A stretch of 64,000 bases of DNA from Bedellia somnulentella (Eukaryota; Arthropoda; Insecta; Lepidoptera; Bedelliidae). How positions within the stretch are numbered: the stretch's first letter is position 1; each line of letters starts with the position of its first letter. Below the pieces are notes generated by a model, which had not been told where the DNA came from, searched no databases, and saw only the letters and a list, made by a program, of their open reading frames with translations. The stretch covers positions 17,640,873-17,704,872 of the forward strand of contig OY755173.1 in assembly GCA_963576735.1 (NCBI GenBank), given 5' to 3'. Position numbers and translations under genes: made by a program. This document shows positions 9,799 to 20,659 of the stretch, piece after piece.

Positions 9799-10754
9799 TC
9801 TATACTTATAATAAATCTGTAGAGAGGTCAATTCTGTACATGAAATATATTTTCAAAATAACTATCAGGTGGTGATTAGGGATCGATACTGATACCAATA
9901 ATGCAATCAGTAAAATTTTTGTCTGTCTCTCTGTCTGTCGGTTTGTATGTGCCTTATGGAAACAAAAACTACTCGACAGATTTTAACGAAACTTGGTACA
10001 ATTATTCTTCATACTCCTGGGCAGATTTTTGTATACTTTCCAGCAGAGTAGTAAAGGGGACTTATGGGAAATTTTGGGAAAACGGGAGATGTTACTCTAT
10101 TTTTTAAGCTTCCGTCGCGTGTGCAGCCTTAATGGTTAAACTTACATAGAAATCATGTATGACGGAAATATTCTTCATAAAATTATCTACAAAAAATCCT
10201 CAACAGTTTGTCTATCTTTTACGGTTGACTCATAATAACACGTGTAATTCCTGATAGCTTAGCAGTTCGGAACATTCTGATTATATTTGTTTACTCTTAC
10301 ATTTGTAAACCTCTCACTCATCCATTTAAAAAAAAAGGTAACATTATTACCTATTCAATAAAAAAAGAATCATAGAAATCGGTAGAGAAACACCGAAATT
10401 ATACATAAAATAAGCCATCGCGTCCGTGACCAAAACCAAATCTTTACTAATTTACATATAACATACTAGATGGCGCCAGTAGTTGCATCCTACATCACGT
10501 AATGATTTATTTTTTAGATTGTTATAAATACTTCATAGCGTTTTATTCCAAAATTTGCTATTAACGGAAAAATTGAGACCTTTAATTAAAGCGCATTCAA
10601 AATCACCAAACTACACTGTTTAGGGAGTGCTATAAATTTAATAAATTGAAAACATTGCGCTGAATTTCACAATGCTTGAGCAGCGACTGAAGAAAGAAAC
10701 CTCAGATATTTAAAAAAACAACGCTACCCGTGCGAAGCTGGGACGATCCACTAG
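9799..10754 (+). mobile_element. non-autonomous Helitron, uninterrupted copy (a)
   Basis: It starts TCTATACTTATAATAAATCT and ends with the hairpin region ACCCGTGCGAAGCTGGGA, then CGATCCACTAG, followed by T; 5' TC, a hairpin and 3' CTRR are Helitron marks and no TIR or target duplication is visible. It has no Rep/helicase frame. The interior includes GTCTGTCTGTC and TAGATGGCGCCAGTAGTTGC. Copies (b) and (c) at 24898 and 38932 are collinear but interrupted by other elements, so this one gives the reference structure. Confidence 0.88.
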
Positions 10755-10758
10755 TCAT

Positions 10759-11160
10759 TGAATATAACTTTATATAAAATATGTGAGGAATGATGTGATT
10801 CGTGAAAGGTGTGGTGTAAAAGATGATATTGTAAGAAAGATAGAAAAAGGAATGTTGAGATGGTTTGGGCACATAGAGAGGATGGATGACAGTAAAGTGG
10901 TGAAAGAGATCTATAGAGCCAATGTGGAAGGTAATGTTAGTAGAGGACGGCCTCGGAGGACACATTTAGATCAAATAGAAAATGTGCTCAAAAAGGCAGG
11001 TGTCCGAAGTACGAAGAATAAAAGAGCATGTATGAAAAGATTGATGGATGTGAATGAAGCAAGAGAGGTTTGCCAGGATCGTACAAAGTGGCGATCGATA
11101 GTCTCTGCCTACCCCAATGGGAACTAACGGCGTGAGTATATGTATGTATGTATAGAATAT
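10759..11160 (+). mobile_element. RTE-like LINE, best 3' copy with C-terminal coding frame
   Basis: A possible target duplication, GAATATA, is at 10759-10765 and 11154-11160. From about 10767 to 11127 there is an open frame with LRWFGHIERM, RGRPRRTHLDQI and DRTKWRSIV, a tail like that of RTE-type endonuclease/RT proteins. Next come TCTGCCTACCCCAATGGGAA, CTAACGGCGTGAGTATATG and (TATG)n. The ORF's apparent start is only where truncation left it. This copy sits four bases beyond Helitron (a). Confidence 0.85.
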
Positions 11161-12244
11161 AGACACTGAATTATTGCAATGATAACAAATTCATTTCGAT
11201 TAACCAAACTAATGTCTTTTTACTATAAATGATAACGTATAAGTTTACCCTCAAATAATTGATGGCACAAATTACTTATTTACAAAAACACAACTTCAAC
11301 AACATTTGCTGACCAAAATATAATTAGAACCTTACAGGATATGTTAAAATCTTATCCCCACTCATCTTCCAGAAGTGGCGAAAAAGATGAGTAATTTCCT
11401 GTTTCGGCTCTGGCTACTCATTTTAAGGATTCCAAAGTATACGTAATGCCAAGTATTTTGCTATTACGAAAGTCAAAATTTTTAAATATTTTGTTTCAGT
11501 ACAACTTTTTCCATAAAATGTTTTTGCTAATAAGCTGAACCAATATAGCTAACGAACCTAGGACGCGTTATCGCATCTGCGGCGGACTAAGCAGTTTAGT
11601 AAAATTACATCTAAGGCTGTGTTGAACACCTGGTGTCTTGCGACATTCTAATTTAATACTCTAAACGAAGCTGCATATACTAACACCTACGGTATTGCTT
11701 GTGTGCAGGTTGGTTATTAATTTACTAACAACTTTAGGAACAATTCTTTTTTGGTATCATGATAACAACATGGTACAAGTCAGTAATAACAATACGAATG
11801 AAAAACTGAAAAATAATGGTCTGTTATGCGTAGTAAATGAGAAATATGAAGCAAAACTATGAGGAATTACAATGGTAACCACGAATTAGATTATATGGGT
11901 CCTTGGGTACCACAAACCCTTAAAAACACAGTTATTCTTGAGGTACAGCTGCTAAAATAATAGTGTTTATATAGACAAAGTAAACGTTCGTTCATTTTCG
12001 ATGTTACCTTATTAAATTGATACAAGGAAAATATTTACACAACTTGGTAAGTAGACCGTTGCGTCAGTAAATAACAAATTTATTTAACTTGTTTGAACAA
12101 GAACCAAGTTCTTATCAAAAAAATAATTGTATATTTTTTAAAAGATTTGATATAGCTGAGGATTATTAGTGAAGAGTTTTCAAGTACATTCCCCAATAGT
12201 CACCAAGAACCACTCTTAGTCGAGTCCACGGTAACTAAATTGAT
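11161..12244. other. unassigned, with SINE-B relic
   Basis: At about 11340-11455 CTTCCAGAAGTGGCG and GGCTCTGGCTACTC are a degraded plus-strand SINE-B end. The rest, including several short open frames, is not recognised. Confidence 0.45.
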
Positions 12245-12530
12245 CAATTCAAAACTCCTCAACTCAACTCAAACTTTCACGCCCTATATCCCCACAAGGG
12301 TTGGCAGAGGTACTAATGCTTCTACACATCACATGCTGAACGATAAAGTACATCTTAGCCATGTGGGTTTCCTTCCGATGTTTTCCCTCACGCCGTTTAC
12401 AACCATGATAAATAAACCACACATATAATTTTAGAAAAAAACCGAGATTTTGTCTATAGGCCCGGCCCGGGATTTGAATCATCATCGTCTGTAGGATAAA
12501 CGGTGTTCCTTCCACGCTATCAAGGTCAAA
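12245..12530 (-). mobile_element. SINE-A copy, internally deleted, (TTGAG)n tail
   Basis: Minus-strand SINE-A lacking the central third. The hairpin ACCCTTGTGGGGAT and a tail of the GAGTT type (plus strand CAACTCAACTCAA) are at the left; the tRNA-like head is degraded at the right near 12525. Confidence 0.75.
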
Positions 12531-13287
12531 AGCTTAATGTCTAGCAAAACAGTTATAACTATAACTGAACAAACTTGTTAACTATTTGTGTTTAGTTCAA
12601 CAATGAAAATATGAACCTATCCATGGATTCCATAATGCGGGTTTAGCTCAGAGAAATATTTGTTAATATCCACATCTAACGCTCTGCTGAAAACCGCATC
12701 GTAAAACTTTAATGAAAACTTACCACAATATTGTGTTTTATGTATTTTTGAGCGCGCTCTGTGCGAGCACTATATGAGCTTTTAAACGTTCTTAAACGCT
12801 TTTAAATATTAACCGTTATGAAATACGTTGGTTCTAGTTTATTATATTATGGCCCACCATCTACCTTTTTTCTAAGTCTCCGTTAGAGACTGAAGAATCC
12901 CTAAATCAGAGTATCTGGCTTCCCCTTTAGGGATTTGTGGCCTTGAGTATACGTAAGTATGTATGTTTTTGGCAATAGGTAAATTGGCTCTAAGTGAAGC
13001 ACTTTGCACTAAGCTGTGAACTGATCTATGAATTGACTGATATCAAATTAATAATTACCTGAAAGTGCTCCGATGGCAGTATATGATAGTGTTCCATATA
13101 TGTCCACATGGAAGGGTTTTGGGGAATTGGCCATACCACAAAACTGGCCTAGTGAGGTTAGGCAACTAACGAACACTATACGGATTAACATGCCCTACTT
13201 AGTACGAAATAAACTTAACTTTCAATCAGGTGGCTCAGACCTGCAATATGCTACTAAATTAGAAATAATTGAATTTGTATGTTTCCT
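12531..13287. other. unassigned, with SINE-B 3' relic at 12850-12965
   Basis: CCCTTTAGGGATTTGTGGCC and a GTATACGTAAGTATGTATG tail mark an old plus-strand SINE-B end. The remainder, including an 89-codon frame at 13073-13342 that runs into a tRNA-like repeat, shows nothing I can name. Confidence 0.45.
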
Positions 13288-13362
13288 GTCCCGGAATAGA
13301 AACCGGGACCTTTGGATTGTGACCCGAGCACTTAAACACTAGACCACGAAGCAACTCAACTC
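13288..13362 (-). repeat. tRNA-like sequence, probable SINE head
   Basis: The minus strand reads CTTCGTGGTCTAGTGTTTAA (A box) with GGTTTCTATTCCGGGACAG at a B-box-like position, about 73 bases in all. B-box changes and adjacency to SINE-A argue against a live tRNA gene. Confidence 0.5.
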
Positions 13363-13725
13363 AACTTAAACTCAAACATACTCGCCGTATACCCCCGAAG
13401 GGGTTGGTAGAAGTACTAATACGTCTGAACATCACGTGACAATGTATTCAGAGTACCCCATTTTGCTTGGACAGTGTACTCACGTGAAAGGAGGCAGGCC
13501 TATGGCCATTGTGTACGAATACACTGTCACATATATATAACTGAGTACGACTTAGTCATGTGGGTTTCCTCATGATGTTTTCCCTCACTCTTAACAACCA
13601 AGATAAATTCACCACACCACTTTAGAAAAGACACATTGGAATAAGCTAGACTCGGGGATCGAACCGACGCTTCTCCGCATTGTAAGCGCATCTTCTAACC
13701 ACTGAGCTATCTTTATACCTTGTAA
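13363..13725 (-). mobile_element. SINE-A copy, (TTGAG)n tail
   Basis: Near full length on the minus strand: the tail CAACTCAACTTAAACTC at left, hairpin ACCCCTTCGGGGGT, body, and a tRNA-like head ending AAAGATAGCTCAGTGG at about 13715. The head carries a mutated anticodon arm. Confidence 0.85.
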
Positions 13726-13861
13726 CTAAGGAGCAAGTTAATAAAAATAATATCTGTAGAGCAAATAAATGCGTTCATCGCAAGTAGGTAATTATATTAA
13801 TAAAAAAATCAAATGCAAAGTCAATTTTCTATTTGTGTATGAAATAGAAATTACCTTTTTC

Positions 13862-13935
13862 ATGATTATTATTATTTATTTATTTATTTCTCGCAAGCAA
13901 TAATGTACAATAAATTTTACAGATGTAAGTGTAAG
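13862..13935 (-). mobile_element. LINE 3' tip with (AAAT)n tail
   Basis: TTATTTATTTATTTATTTCTCGCAAGCAATAATGTACAAT resembles the 3' end of the CR1/Jockey-like LINE at 21775, with the tail at left and a short 3' UTR piece. It is severely 5'-truncated. Confidence 0.5.
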
Positions 13936-13990
13936 GATACATATATATACGTACGTACATATATACGTACGTATATATATGTATACGTGC
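13936..13990. repeat. alternating TA/CG palindromic tract
   Basis: Repeated TATACGTACGTA-like blocks form nested palindromes over about 50 bases, purely alternating pyrimidine-purine for most of the tract. It may be replication-slippage product or cruciform-prone DNA. Confidence 0.6.
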
Positions 13991-14833
13991 CTATCCTATA
14001 CATAGCTGTATCAGGGATGGGGCAGTGGGCCACACTAGTTGGTGTAATCATGATGTAATATAAGTTGCGTGCCAGCCAAATTTGAAATAGGTGAACCTTA
14101 ATATATCAAAAAACTAATTTGTTTTTTTTATATGTGTGTTTTTATCAATTTGCGTGCAATAAAGAGTTTTTATATTCTTTTCTAAGTCTTATTAGCACCA
14201 AAAGTAATGTTCATTTTATGTTAGTTTGATTACTTACTAACACTCACACCCTTAATTCCCAACGGGATTGGCAGAGACAGTGACGCATAAGAAATGACTG
14301 TAGACATTAAAACAAGAGGTTAATGAAAATCTTGTTTTTTTACTCAAAGTAGATAGGTACTCGGGGTTGGAGAGTCTATATATCAAACTACTACAAAAAT
14401 ACTTAACAATAAAAAAATCTAATAATAAAAATCTATAGCTCTGGCAACCCTTCGAGGGATTTATAGCCGTGAATAAATATGTATTTATGTAAAAAGAACA
14501 AAAAGTATTTTTAAACTCCTTTGACAGGCTCATCCTATACTGAACTGTTATTTTATCGAGTTAGCTCCAACCTTATTTCGCACGCACAACCGTGACCAAT
14601 GTAAATTAACTTACGTGTCTGTCTATTCAAATCTGCCAAATTACAATAGAATAAATGCTATGAGGGAATTAATCGCTGACAGGGCCCAATTGAGGATAGG
14701 TTTAATTTGAGGTTTTGGGCTGGAAATGATTTGTAGCTATAATTACTCTGCCCCGATTTAATCGAATTCGGTTTGCAACGGAATTGTATTAATATTGATT
14801 TTGTAGTTTTTATGTTTTGAAATCATAATCATC
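13991..14833. other. mostly unassigned; two 3' tips of retroelements
   Basis: 14237-14285 is a minus-strand RTE-like or SINE-A 3' hairpin (TTCCCAACGGGATTGGCAGA). 14427-14493 is a plus-strand SINE-B end (CTCTGGCAACCCTTCGAGGG) with tail. Nothing else is recognised. Confidence 0.5.
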
Positions 14834-14945
14834 ATGAGGTGGTGAACGAGGATGGTAATGTCAGTAGAGGACGACCACGGAGGAAAGCTCAAAAAGGAAG
14901 GCGTCCGAAATCTGAAGAATAAAAGGGCATGTATGAAAATATTGA
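14834..14945 (+). mobile_element. RTE-like LINE internal fragment
   Basis: GTAATGTCAGTAGAGGACGA and CATGTATGAAAATATTGATG match the C-terminal coding part of the LINE, without the 3' tail, and with an internal deletion. It is cut by the Helitron starting at 14958. Confidence 0.7.
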
Positions 14946-14957
14946 TGAATTATGTCA

Positions 14958-15170
14958 TCCTTACTAATATTATGTATCGGAAACTGAGTTTGTTTGTTTG
15001 TTTGTTACGCCTTCATGCCGTTACTACTTAACCGATTGCTTTGGAATTTAGCAGACGTTTAGTTATAAGTACGGATTAAATAAAAGGGTATTTTTTATCC
15101 CGGAAAAATGATATTCCCGAGGGATACAGTAGGAGTGAGAAATGTTCTTATAGTTGTGTGTGATACAAAT
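14958..15170 (+). mobile_element. Helitron, second family, 5' part
   Basis: It starts TCCTTACTAATATTATGTAT, then GTTTGTTTGTTTGTTACGCC, CCGATTGCTTTGGAATTTAG and TTTTTATCCCGGAAAAATGA. This is the widespread moth/butterfly Helitron; a complete 267-bp relative is at 47127. No 3' hairpin is seen here. Confidence 0.75.
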
Positions 15171-15302
15171 ATGATATTACGATTCTCAAAAGGGGATAGA
15201 CAGATAATCACAATAAATGATTGCTAGGCAACTTTCGTTAGAAGAAAGCGAAAAAGTTGACATGATCTATCATCTTAATTAATAATGTAAACTAAAACTA
15301 AT

Positions 15303-15400
15303 TACCTTGCTATCTCAGTAGGAAAAGGCAACACCTCTAATTGTAGAGAAGCGTGGGTTCACATCATGACTCGGGCTGCATATATGTCTTTTATTAAATG
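15303..15400 (+). repeat. tRNA-like SINE head
   Basis: TTGCTATCTCAGTAGGAAAA (A box) and GCGTGGGTTCACATCATGAC (altered B box) are spaced like a tRNA, but the B box is not GGTTCRANNCC. It is a probable SINE relic. Confidence 0.45.
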
Positions 15401-15492
15401 GTATATTCTTAATAGTAGTAGTAGTCTTATAATACTATGGTTCTTAATAGTCTTTTTTGTTTGTTAAAGATAAATTAAAAATATTAAATTTA

Positions 15493-15603
15493 CTCTCTTT
15501 ACCTTACTCAACTTCCAAAAGTGGCTGAGGAATTTCTTATTCCGAAGCTCTGGCTACCCTTTCTAGGGATTTATAGCCGTAAGTATATATATGTATGTAT
15601 GTA
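15493..15603 (+). mobile_element. SINE-B 3' half
   Basis: It covers CAACTTCCAAAAGTGGCTGA to the tail GTATATATATGTATGTATGT; the 5' half is absent. Confidence 0.85.
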
Positions 15604-16373
15604 AATTAAAAATGTGATTTTCCATCAATGATAACTTTAATAGATAAAATTGATATTTTAGCAGTACGAAGTTTGACTATCTAACAAGAAAAATGTACTC
15701 TTGTTTTTGAACGAAACTGAACAATGTATAAGTTAAACGTTTTGTTCTCAAGTCCCAACATGTCCAACGAATGGGACATAATTTCCTTAACAGTCGTGTC
15801 CTATAACCGAGTATTCCCGACCAAACTAGCAGGAAAGCAAGGAAATAGCTGCAACTGCATTACACAAAATTGCACCAAATTGACCTCCATTCAGGGCACA
15901 AGTTGCTCTAATTTTGTAACTAGATTCATCTCACTAACAAGCTTTTTATCGTTTAGGACATCTCGCTCCGTGTATCTTTGCACGGAACGAAATTTTAAAT
16001 AAATCTCTGGAGATGAAAGTGTGAATTGAGCAGGACAAAGAGTTTCAGATTATGTTTTTGATTATATTTTGGAGATGATTGAGGGCTCCATATGATAGTC
16101 TCAAAATATATCATATACTGGAAATATTGATAGATTGTAGTGGCAATTGATGATACGATATAATATCAAGATAATATCAAAGTAATACATACTTGAATAT
16201 TGCCGGTATGTACAAATACGGACAATGAATTAAAGACTATTTTTAACAATAAATATGTTATTGACGAAATATGCTGACTATGTTCGTGTGAGAATATGAA
16301 AAAAGACATTACAGTTACCTATATTATAGAACTAATAAATATATATACATATACTTTTATAGATTCAAGCAAA
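15604..16373. other. unassigned; GC-richer block at 15760-16000
   Basis: A 92-codon frame at 15724-16002 has no motif I recognise. Its DNA is less AT-rich than the surroundings and includes TCCGTG...CACGGA inverted halves. It is probably an old repeat rather than an exon, but undetermined. Confidence 0.35.
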
Positions 16374-16705
16374 TAGCTGTGCTGTGTCATCAAACAATAG
16401 CACTACCCCATTTCTCGTGAGATATTCGGGCTTTTAAAGTGATTTTTGTGCGATGTGGTTGGCAATCATCAAAAACTTTTTAATTTAAATCTTTTTGTTC
16501 ATGAAAATCTCATGTGGGGATTATTACTAATAAATAAAGAATAAATAAAATAAGAATTTTTTTTTTTGAATCCCGCCTGTGTCGAAATTTTACTAGTTTT
16601 TACCCATTCAACTTCCAAAAGCGGCTGAGAAATTTCTTATTCCAGAGCTCTGGCTACCCCTTCTAGGGATTGACAGCCGTGAGTATATGTGAGTGTATGT
16701 TAAAT
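16374..16705 (+). mobile_element. SINE-B interrupted by SINE-C
   Basis: The SINE-B 5' half (16374-16480) and 3' half (16602-16705, ending GCCGTGAGTATATGTGAGTG) are separated by the 120-bp SINE-C piece, giving the order of insertion. Confidence 0.8.
16482..16601 (-). mobile_element. SINE-C fragment
   Basis: TTGTTCATGAAAATCTCATG, GGGGATTATTACTAATAAAT, AAGAATAAATAAA and TGTGTCGAAATTTT define this family, also at 50150-50300, 55690-55830 and, as a head only, 23511. Here the last part is flipped relative to other copies, suggesting a local rearrangement. Confidence 0.65.
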
Positions 16706-16830
16706 CCAAGGTTTCAAACGCACTTCTTATTTTAATAATCAAACTAATTTGTTAGTGGCCAACTCCTTGACGGAGCACTGCTGAATTCAAATAAGCAGGT
16801 GGATGATTGTTTATAAAACTTATTGTTATT

Positions 16831-17095
16831 AAAAGATACATACATACATACATATACTCACGGCTATAAATCCCTAGGAGGGGTAGCCAGAGCTAACGAA
16901 TTAGAAATTCCTCAGCCACTTTTAGAAGTTGCGTGGGGAAAAGATGGTAAAATAAAGGTTGTTGGTGATGGGTCTCCAACCGCATCGCCCAAAAATCCCT
17001 TCAAAAGCCCCAATACCGTTAGTCGCCTCTTACGTATACCCACCGGAAGAAAAGGAGTAGTGCTATTCTAAGCCGACACTACACAGCAAAAGATA
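16831..17095 (-). mobile_element. SINE-B copy with target duplication
   Basis: AAAAGATA at 16831-16838 recurs at 17088-17095. The body is full length with tail CATACATACATACATATACT at left and 5' end GCTGTGTAGTGTCGGC at 17087, fixing the true SINE-B start. Confidence 0.93.
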
Positions 17096-17394
17096 AACAA
17101 AATTATTAAGTATCTTCATTTATGTTTAACGGTTTGAAATTGAACATGGAAACCCATCTCTTCCGAACAACAATTACTTGAAAATGTATTTGTTGGAAGT
17201 TGTCATCAACCCTTTACATCGCTTTTCTCTTTCACTTTTTATTCCTTCAGTCAAGCCATTCTTAGGATTTAATCAGTGGATATAATAGAAGTAATAGTTT
17301 ATTTCATTCTGTGCATGTCACAAGTAAAATGATATAAAATATCTATCGTGTTATAGAGCTGTGTTTGTAGAGCTTTCTCTAGAAGGAAGTACAT

Positions 17395-17600
17395 ATTATA
17401 TACTCTCGCCATTGCCTCTTCACCATTCCACCACCACACCACTGCCATTCACTCTTATCTGGGTAGGCAGAGACTGTTAATCGCCTCATTATACGATTGA
17501 GGCATGCATGGCTTTCGAAAACCTTAAACAATCATTTACTTTTTAAAGTGTCTGTTCTTTACTTTTCGGACGCCTGCCACTTTTAGCATATTATAAATTT
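17395..17600 (-). mobile_element. RTE-like LINE 3' fragment, diverged
   Basis: GGGTAGGCAGAGACTGTTAA, TTTTCGGACGCCTGCC and intervening text match the LINE end on the minus strand; the final tail is replaced by CACCATTCCACCACCACACC-like sequence. Confidence 0.65.
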
Positions 17601-17927
17601 TATCGTGATCCATCAGTTGTCCTTTACTGAAATAACCATCAACATAATCATAGAAGTACCTATGTTACATGACGTATACAATACATGTACGTATATAATG
17701 CATTAGCTATAATTTCAAAGTTAAATAAATAATGAAGTAAAAGACTAGATTGTGACACCTGATGTGGGAGCAGACAGCGCAAAGTACTTTATTTCGTAGA
17801 CAGCAAAAATCTATGAAAATTCAACTACTCCTACGTCGTACTGACTGACTAATGCGACGAAGTGACACTTCTCAATTTATATCTGAAAATATGTTTTGAA
17901 TTATTAATAGGCAGGTTGAAATATATA
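17601..17927. other. unassigned
   Basis: No recognisable gene or repeat. Confidence 0.45.
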
Positions 17928-18320
17928 TTTATATATAAACATAACATAACATAACATAAACGTTCACGCCGAATATCCCCGAAGGGGTTGGCAGAGGTAC
18001 TAATACTTCTGAACATCACGTGACTTTGTCACCTGGTGTTCAGAGTACCCACGTTTTGCATGGACAGTGTACTCACGTGATAGGTGGCAGGCCTATCACC
18101 GTTTTGTACGAATACACTGTCACATGACTAAGTACAACTCAGCCATGTGGGTTTCCTCACGATGTTTTCCCTCACCGTTAACAACCATGATAAATTAACC
18201 ACACATATGTCTTTAGAAAAGACAAATTGGTGTAGGCCCCGACCCAGGATTTGAACACTAGTCGCTTGCACGATAACCGAGTGTTCTACCCACTGGGCTA
18301 TCACGGTTGTTTATATATAA
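17928..18320 (-). mobile_element. SINE-A copy, full length with target duplication
   Basis: TTTATATATAA at 17928-17938 and 18310-18320 flank a 371-bp SINE. On the minus strand it starts CAACCGTGATAGCCCAGTGG, has B box GTTCAAATCCTGG, the body, hairpin CCCCTTCGGGG and a (TTATG)n tail. This copy fixes both ends of SINE-A. Confidence 0.93.
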
Positions 18321-18321
18321 T

Positions 18322-18495
18322 ACTTGATTTAAAGAGATTGAGAGTGTGCTTAAAAAGGCAGGCGTGAAGAATAAAAGAGCATGTATGAAAAGATTGATGG
18401 ATGTAAACAAAGCAAGGGAGGTTTGCCAGGATCGTACAAAGTAGCAATCTACTCCAATAGGTAATAAAAGCGTGAGTATATGTATGTATGTATGT
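18322..18495 (+). mobile_element. RTE-like LINE 3' end, internally deleted
   Basis: It runs from AGAGATTGAGAGTGTGCTTA to AGCGTGAGTATATGTATG. Deletions remove part of the coding end and shorten the hairpin to CTCCAATAGG. Confidence 0.8.
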
Positions 18496-20299
18496 ATTAA
18501 ATACATAATAATTTATTTTAAACATTTCCTATATTTTTTATTATGTTAGATACTTTTCTGATTAAATTTCAATCAAGACTCTCTGCTTTCATCAATGAAA
18601 ATTAATATACTCTGTATTTGTGTGTTTGTAAATATATTATAAAATCCCAATAAATCATGACATCTTAGAAAGATATCAAGCGCTAAGTTAAAAGACATTT
18701 TACAACAAAGAGTAAAGAGCATTCGATAATGAGGCTCGTCCTCTCGTCTAATGGCGGCTATCACAGCGCTCGGTTTATAGCTCAACTTTACAACTAACAG
18801 TAGGAATAGCATGGCTCGAAACACAGATTGTGCTTGTAACTTGTGTAAAATAGTACTAATTCCATTTGTATTATGAATGGGGAAGTTGCTACGATATTAT
18901 TTATTAGTTTATGATCGATATTAAAGATTAATTATTTTCCCAATAAAGCGGTGGCTGACTGGAAAAAGGTGTGGGCATTTAAATATGACCCGAACCGTTT
19001 CACTGGCCTTAATAGAATTGTGCACAATGATCATATTGTTATTCTTATGAATTTTTTATTATTCCTCAATGATAGCCATTTTTCGAAAAAACTCTCCGTC
19101 ACGACATGGTACTGGATGCTTATTTATGACTATCATGCAAAGTTTGGTAGAGGCAAGTCCAGCCGTTTAGGAAGAGTGATGTCACAAGCGAAATACAAAA
19201 GTCGGGGGTAAATGGAGTTTCACTCCAAAAACTCTAATAAAAAAAACAAAGTCAAAAAGTTTATTTTTCAAAATAAAGTTAAAAACTAATTGGAATGTAA
19301 TTTTTTTTTTAAATTTATCATTAATCCGTTGCTTCGTAAGGTGTTTGTAAAGAGAAGAAGCAACAAAGAGACTCTTTACATTCACATTTTTTCAGTTTTT
19401 CAAATATGATTTGTAAAATTTCAATTTATTAACATATTTTTACTTTATTAAAGATTTTCTATGCGACCAAACCAAACGCTAGTTTGACATAATTAAACTA
19501 AATTGTCCATCACAAAAAACCAACCACATAACGTGAGAAGAAAAATCCTCATCAGACAATTATTCCTGGGAATAACGAGCGAAGATTTATAGCTTTACGG
19601 ACACGGTCATGTGCGCGTTGGGTCCTTGCACAGTCAATTGCAATATGTCAGAAGGAAGTTTGTTGAACATTTGGAGGGATAGTCCCATAAAGGAGTTGTT
19701 ACACACTTTATTAAGTCTCCACTTCGGTACGTTAAGTTTTTTCTTATTTCGAGTGTTAACAGAATGCCTATCACTAACTTTACTTAATTGGCATAAACGC
19801 TTTTTGGCATATATTAAATTCTCAAATATGTATTGGCAAGGGAAAGTTAAAATGCGTAAAATTTTTGCGTAATAAAATAATAAATAGAGTAATAATCACC
19901 GCATAAACGTACACTATGTAAACACGTCGCTCCTTTAGGCAGCATGTAGTCCAATGCCGACATAGATATGATGGAACACGATATGTTTCTTTGTTGGTGT
20001 ATTTTATAAAAAGCCAAATTACTACCATTGATTACGAAACAATTAGTTTTCCTTCTTTTTTCTTTTGTTGTATGTAATGAGCTGAGGATAATTTGTTTGA
20101 TTGAAACGCTTACGAATCTATGTGAGTTTTTTAGCTGGTTTAGAGTGGACGACATTGTGAATGCATGAGTAATTTGTATATTGTACGAATTAACAGTGCT
20201 ATGATCTTTATCACAATTAAGATGCTATTTTACATCGTTTCAAAAAACTAAATTTATTAGCTTCTATATGACCAAGAATATTGAAAAAATTAAATAGAG
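18496..20299. other. unassigned 1.8 kb
   Basis: Several 60-100 codon frames exist on both strands (for example 18951-19211 and 19609-19872), but none shows a domain, and composition is uniformly AT-rich. A small hairpin, TGGAGTTTCACTCCA, is at 19211-19225. No repeat family recognised. Confidence 0.4.
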
Positions 20300-20480
20300 C
20301 GATTATGGTAATGTCAAAAGAGGACAAAAGAGTCCTCTGAGGACATATTCTGGTCAAAAATATTGTATGCTCAAGGCAAGCACGTTCCGCAGTGTAAGAA
20401 ACGAATGAAAATGTATGAGAAATTGGTTAATGAAAACATAATGCTAAAGTTAGAGTACGATTCCAGTAGGTAAATATTAT
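20300..20480 (+). mobile_element. RTE-like LINE relic
   Basis: TGGTAATGTCAAAAGAGGAC, CAGTGTAAGAAACGAATGAA and CGATTCCAGTAGGTAAATAT follow the order of the LINE 3' end with many changes and no tail. Confidence 0.5.
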
Positions 20481-20659
20481 GTTTCTGTGTAACAGGACAA
20501 TAGATAAAATGAAGTCTTCAATACTTAAGGGCAGGTGTAACAGTATTTAAATTATATTGATATGCGGAAGAAAACAAATAAAAGTTGGCATGTGAGTGTA
20601 CACAAGTATGTAGAAAGTTTTTTGTTTAGAGTGTTAACTGAGAGATTAAATGAATCGTT

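Noticed and set aside
13288..13362. Functional tRNA gene
   Set aside because: A and B boxes are spaced correctly, but the B box is mutated and the acceptor stem is not convincing; the same holds for 15303, 42195 and 63425.
15724..16002. Host coding exon
   Set aside because: 92 open codons with no domain, no splice context and no codon bias that I can see.
17928..18320. SINE-A as a LINE 3' UTR fragment
   Set aside because: Only the last ~45 bases match the LINE; the tRNA-like head and exact target duplications show a separate SINE.
18951..19211. Small protein gene
   Set aside because: It has no recognisable motif, starts at a non-ATG codon and is surrounded by uniformly AT-rich DNA.
19609..19872. 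Small protein gene
   Set aside because: It is low in complexity, rich in Leu/Phe as expected of AT-rich chance frames, and has no domain.
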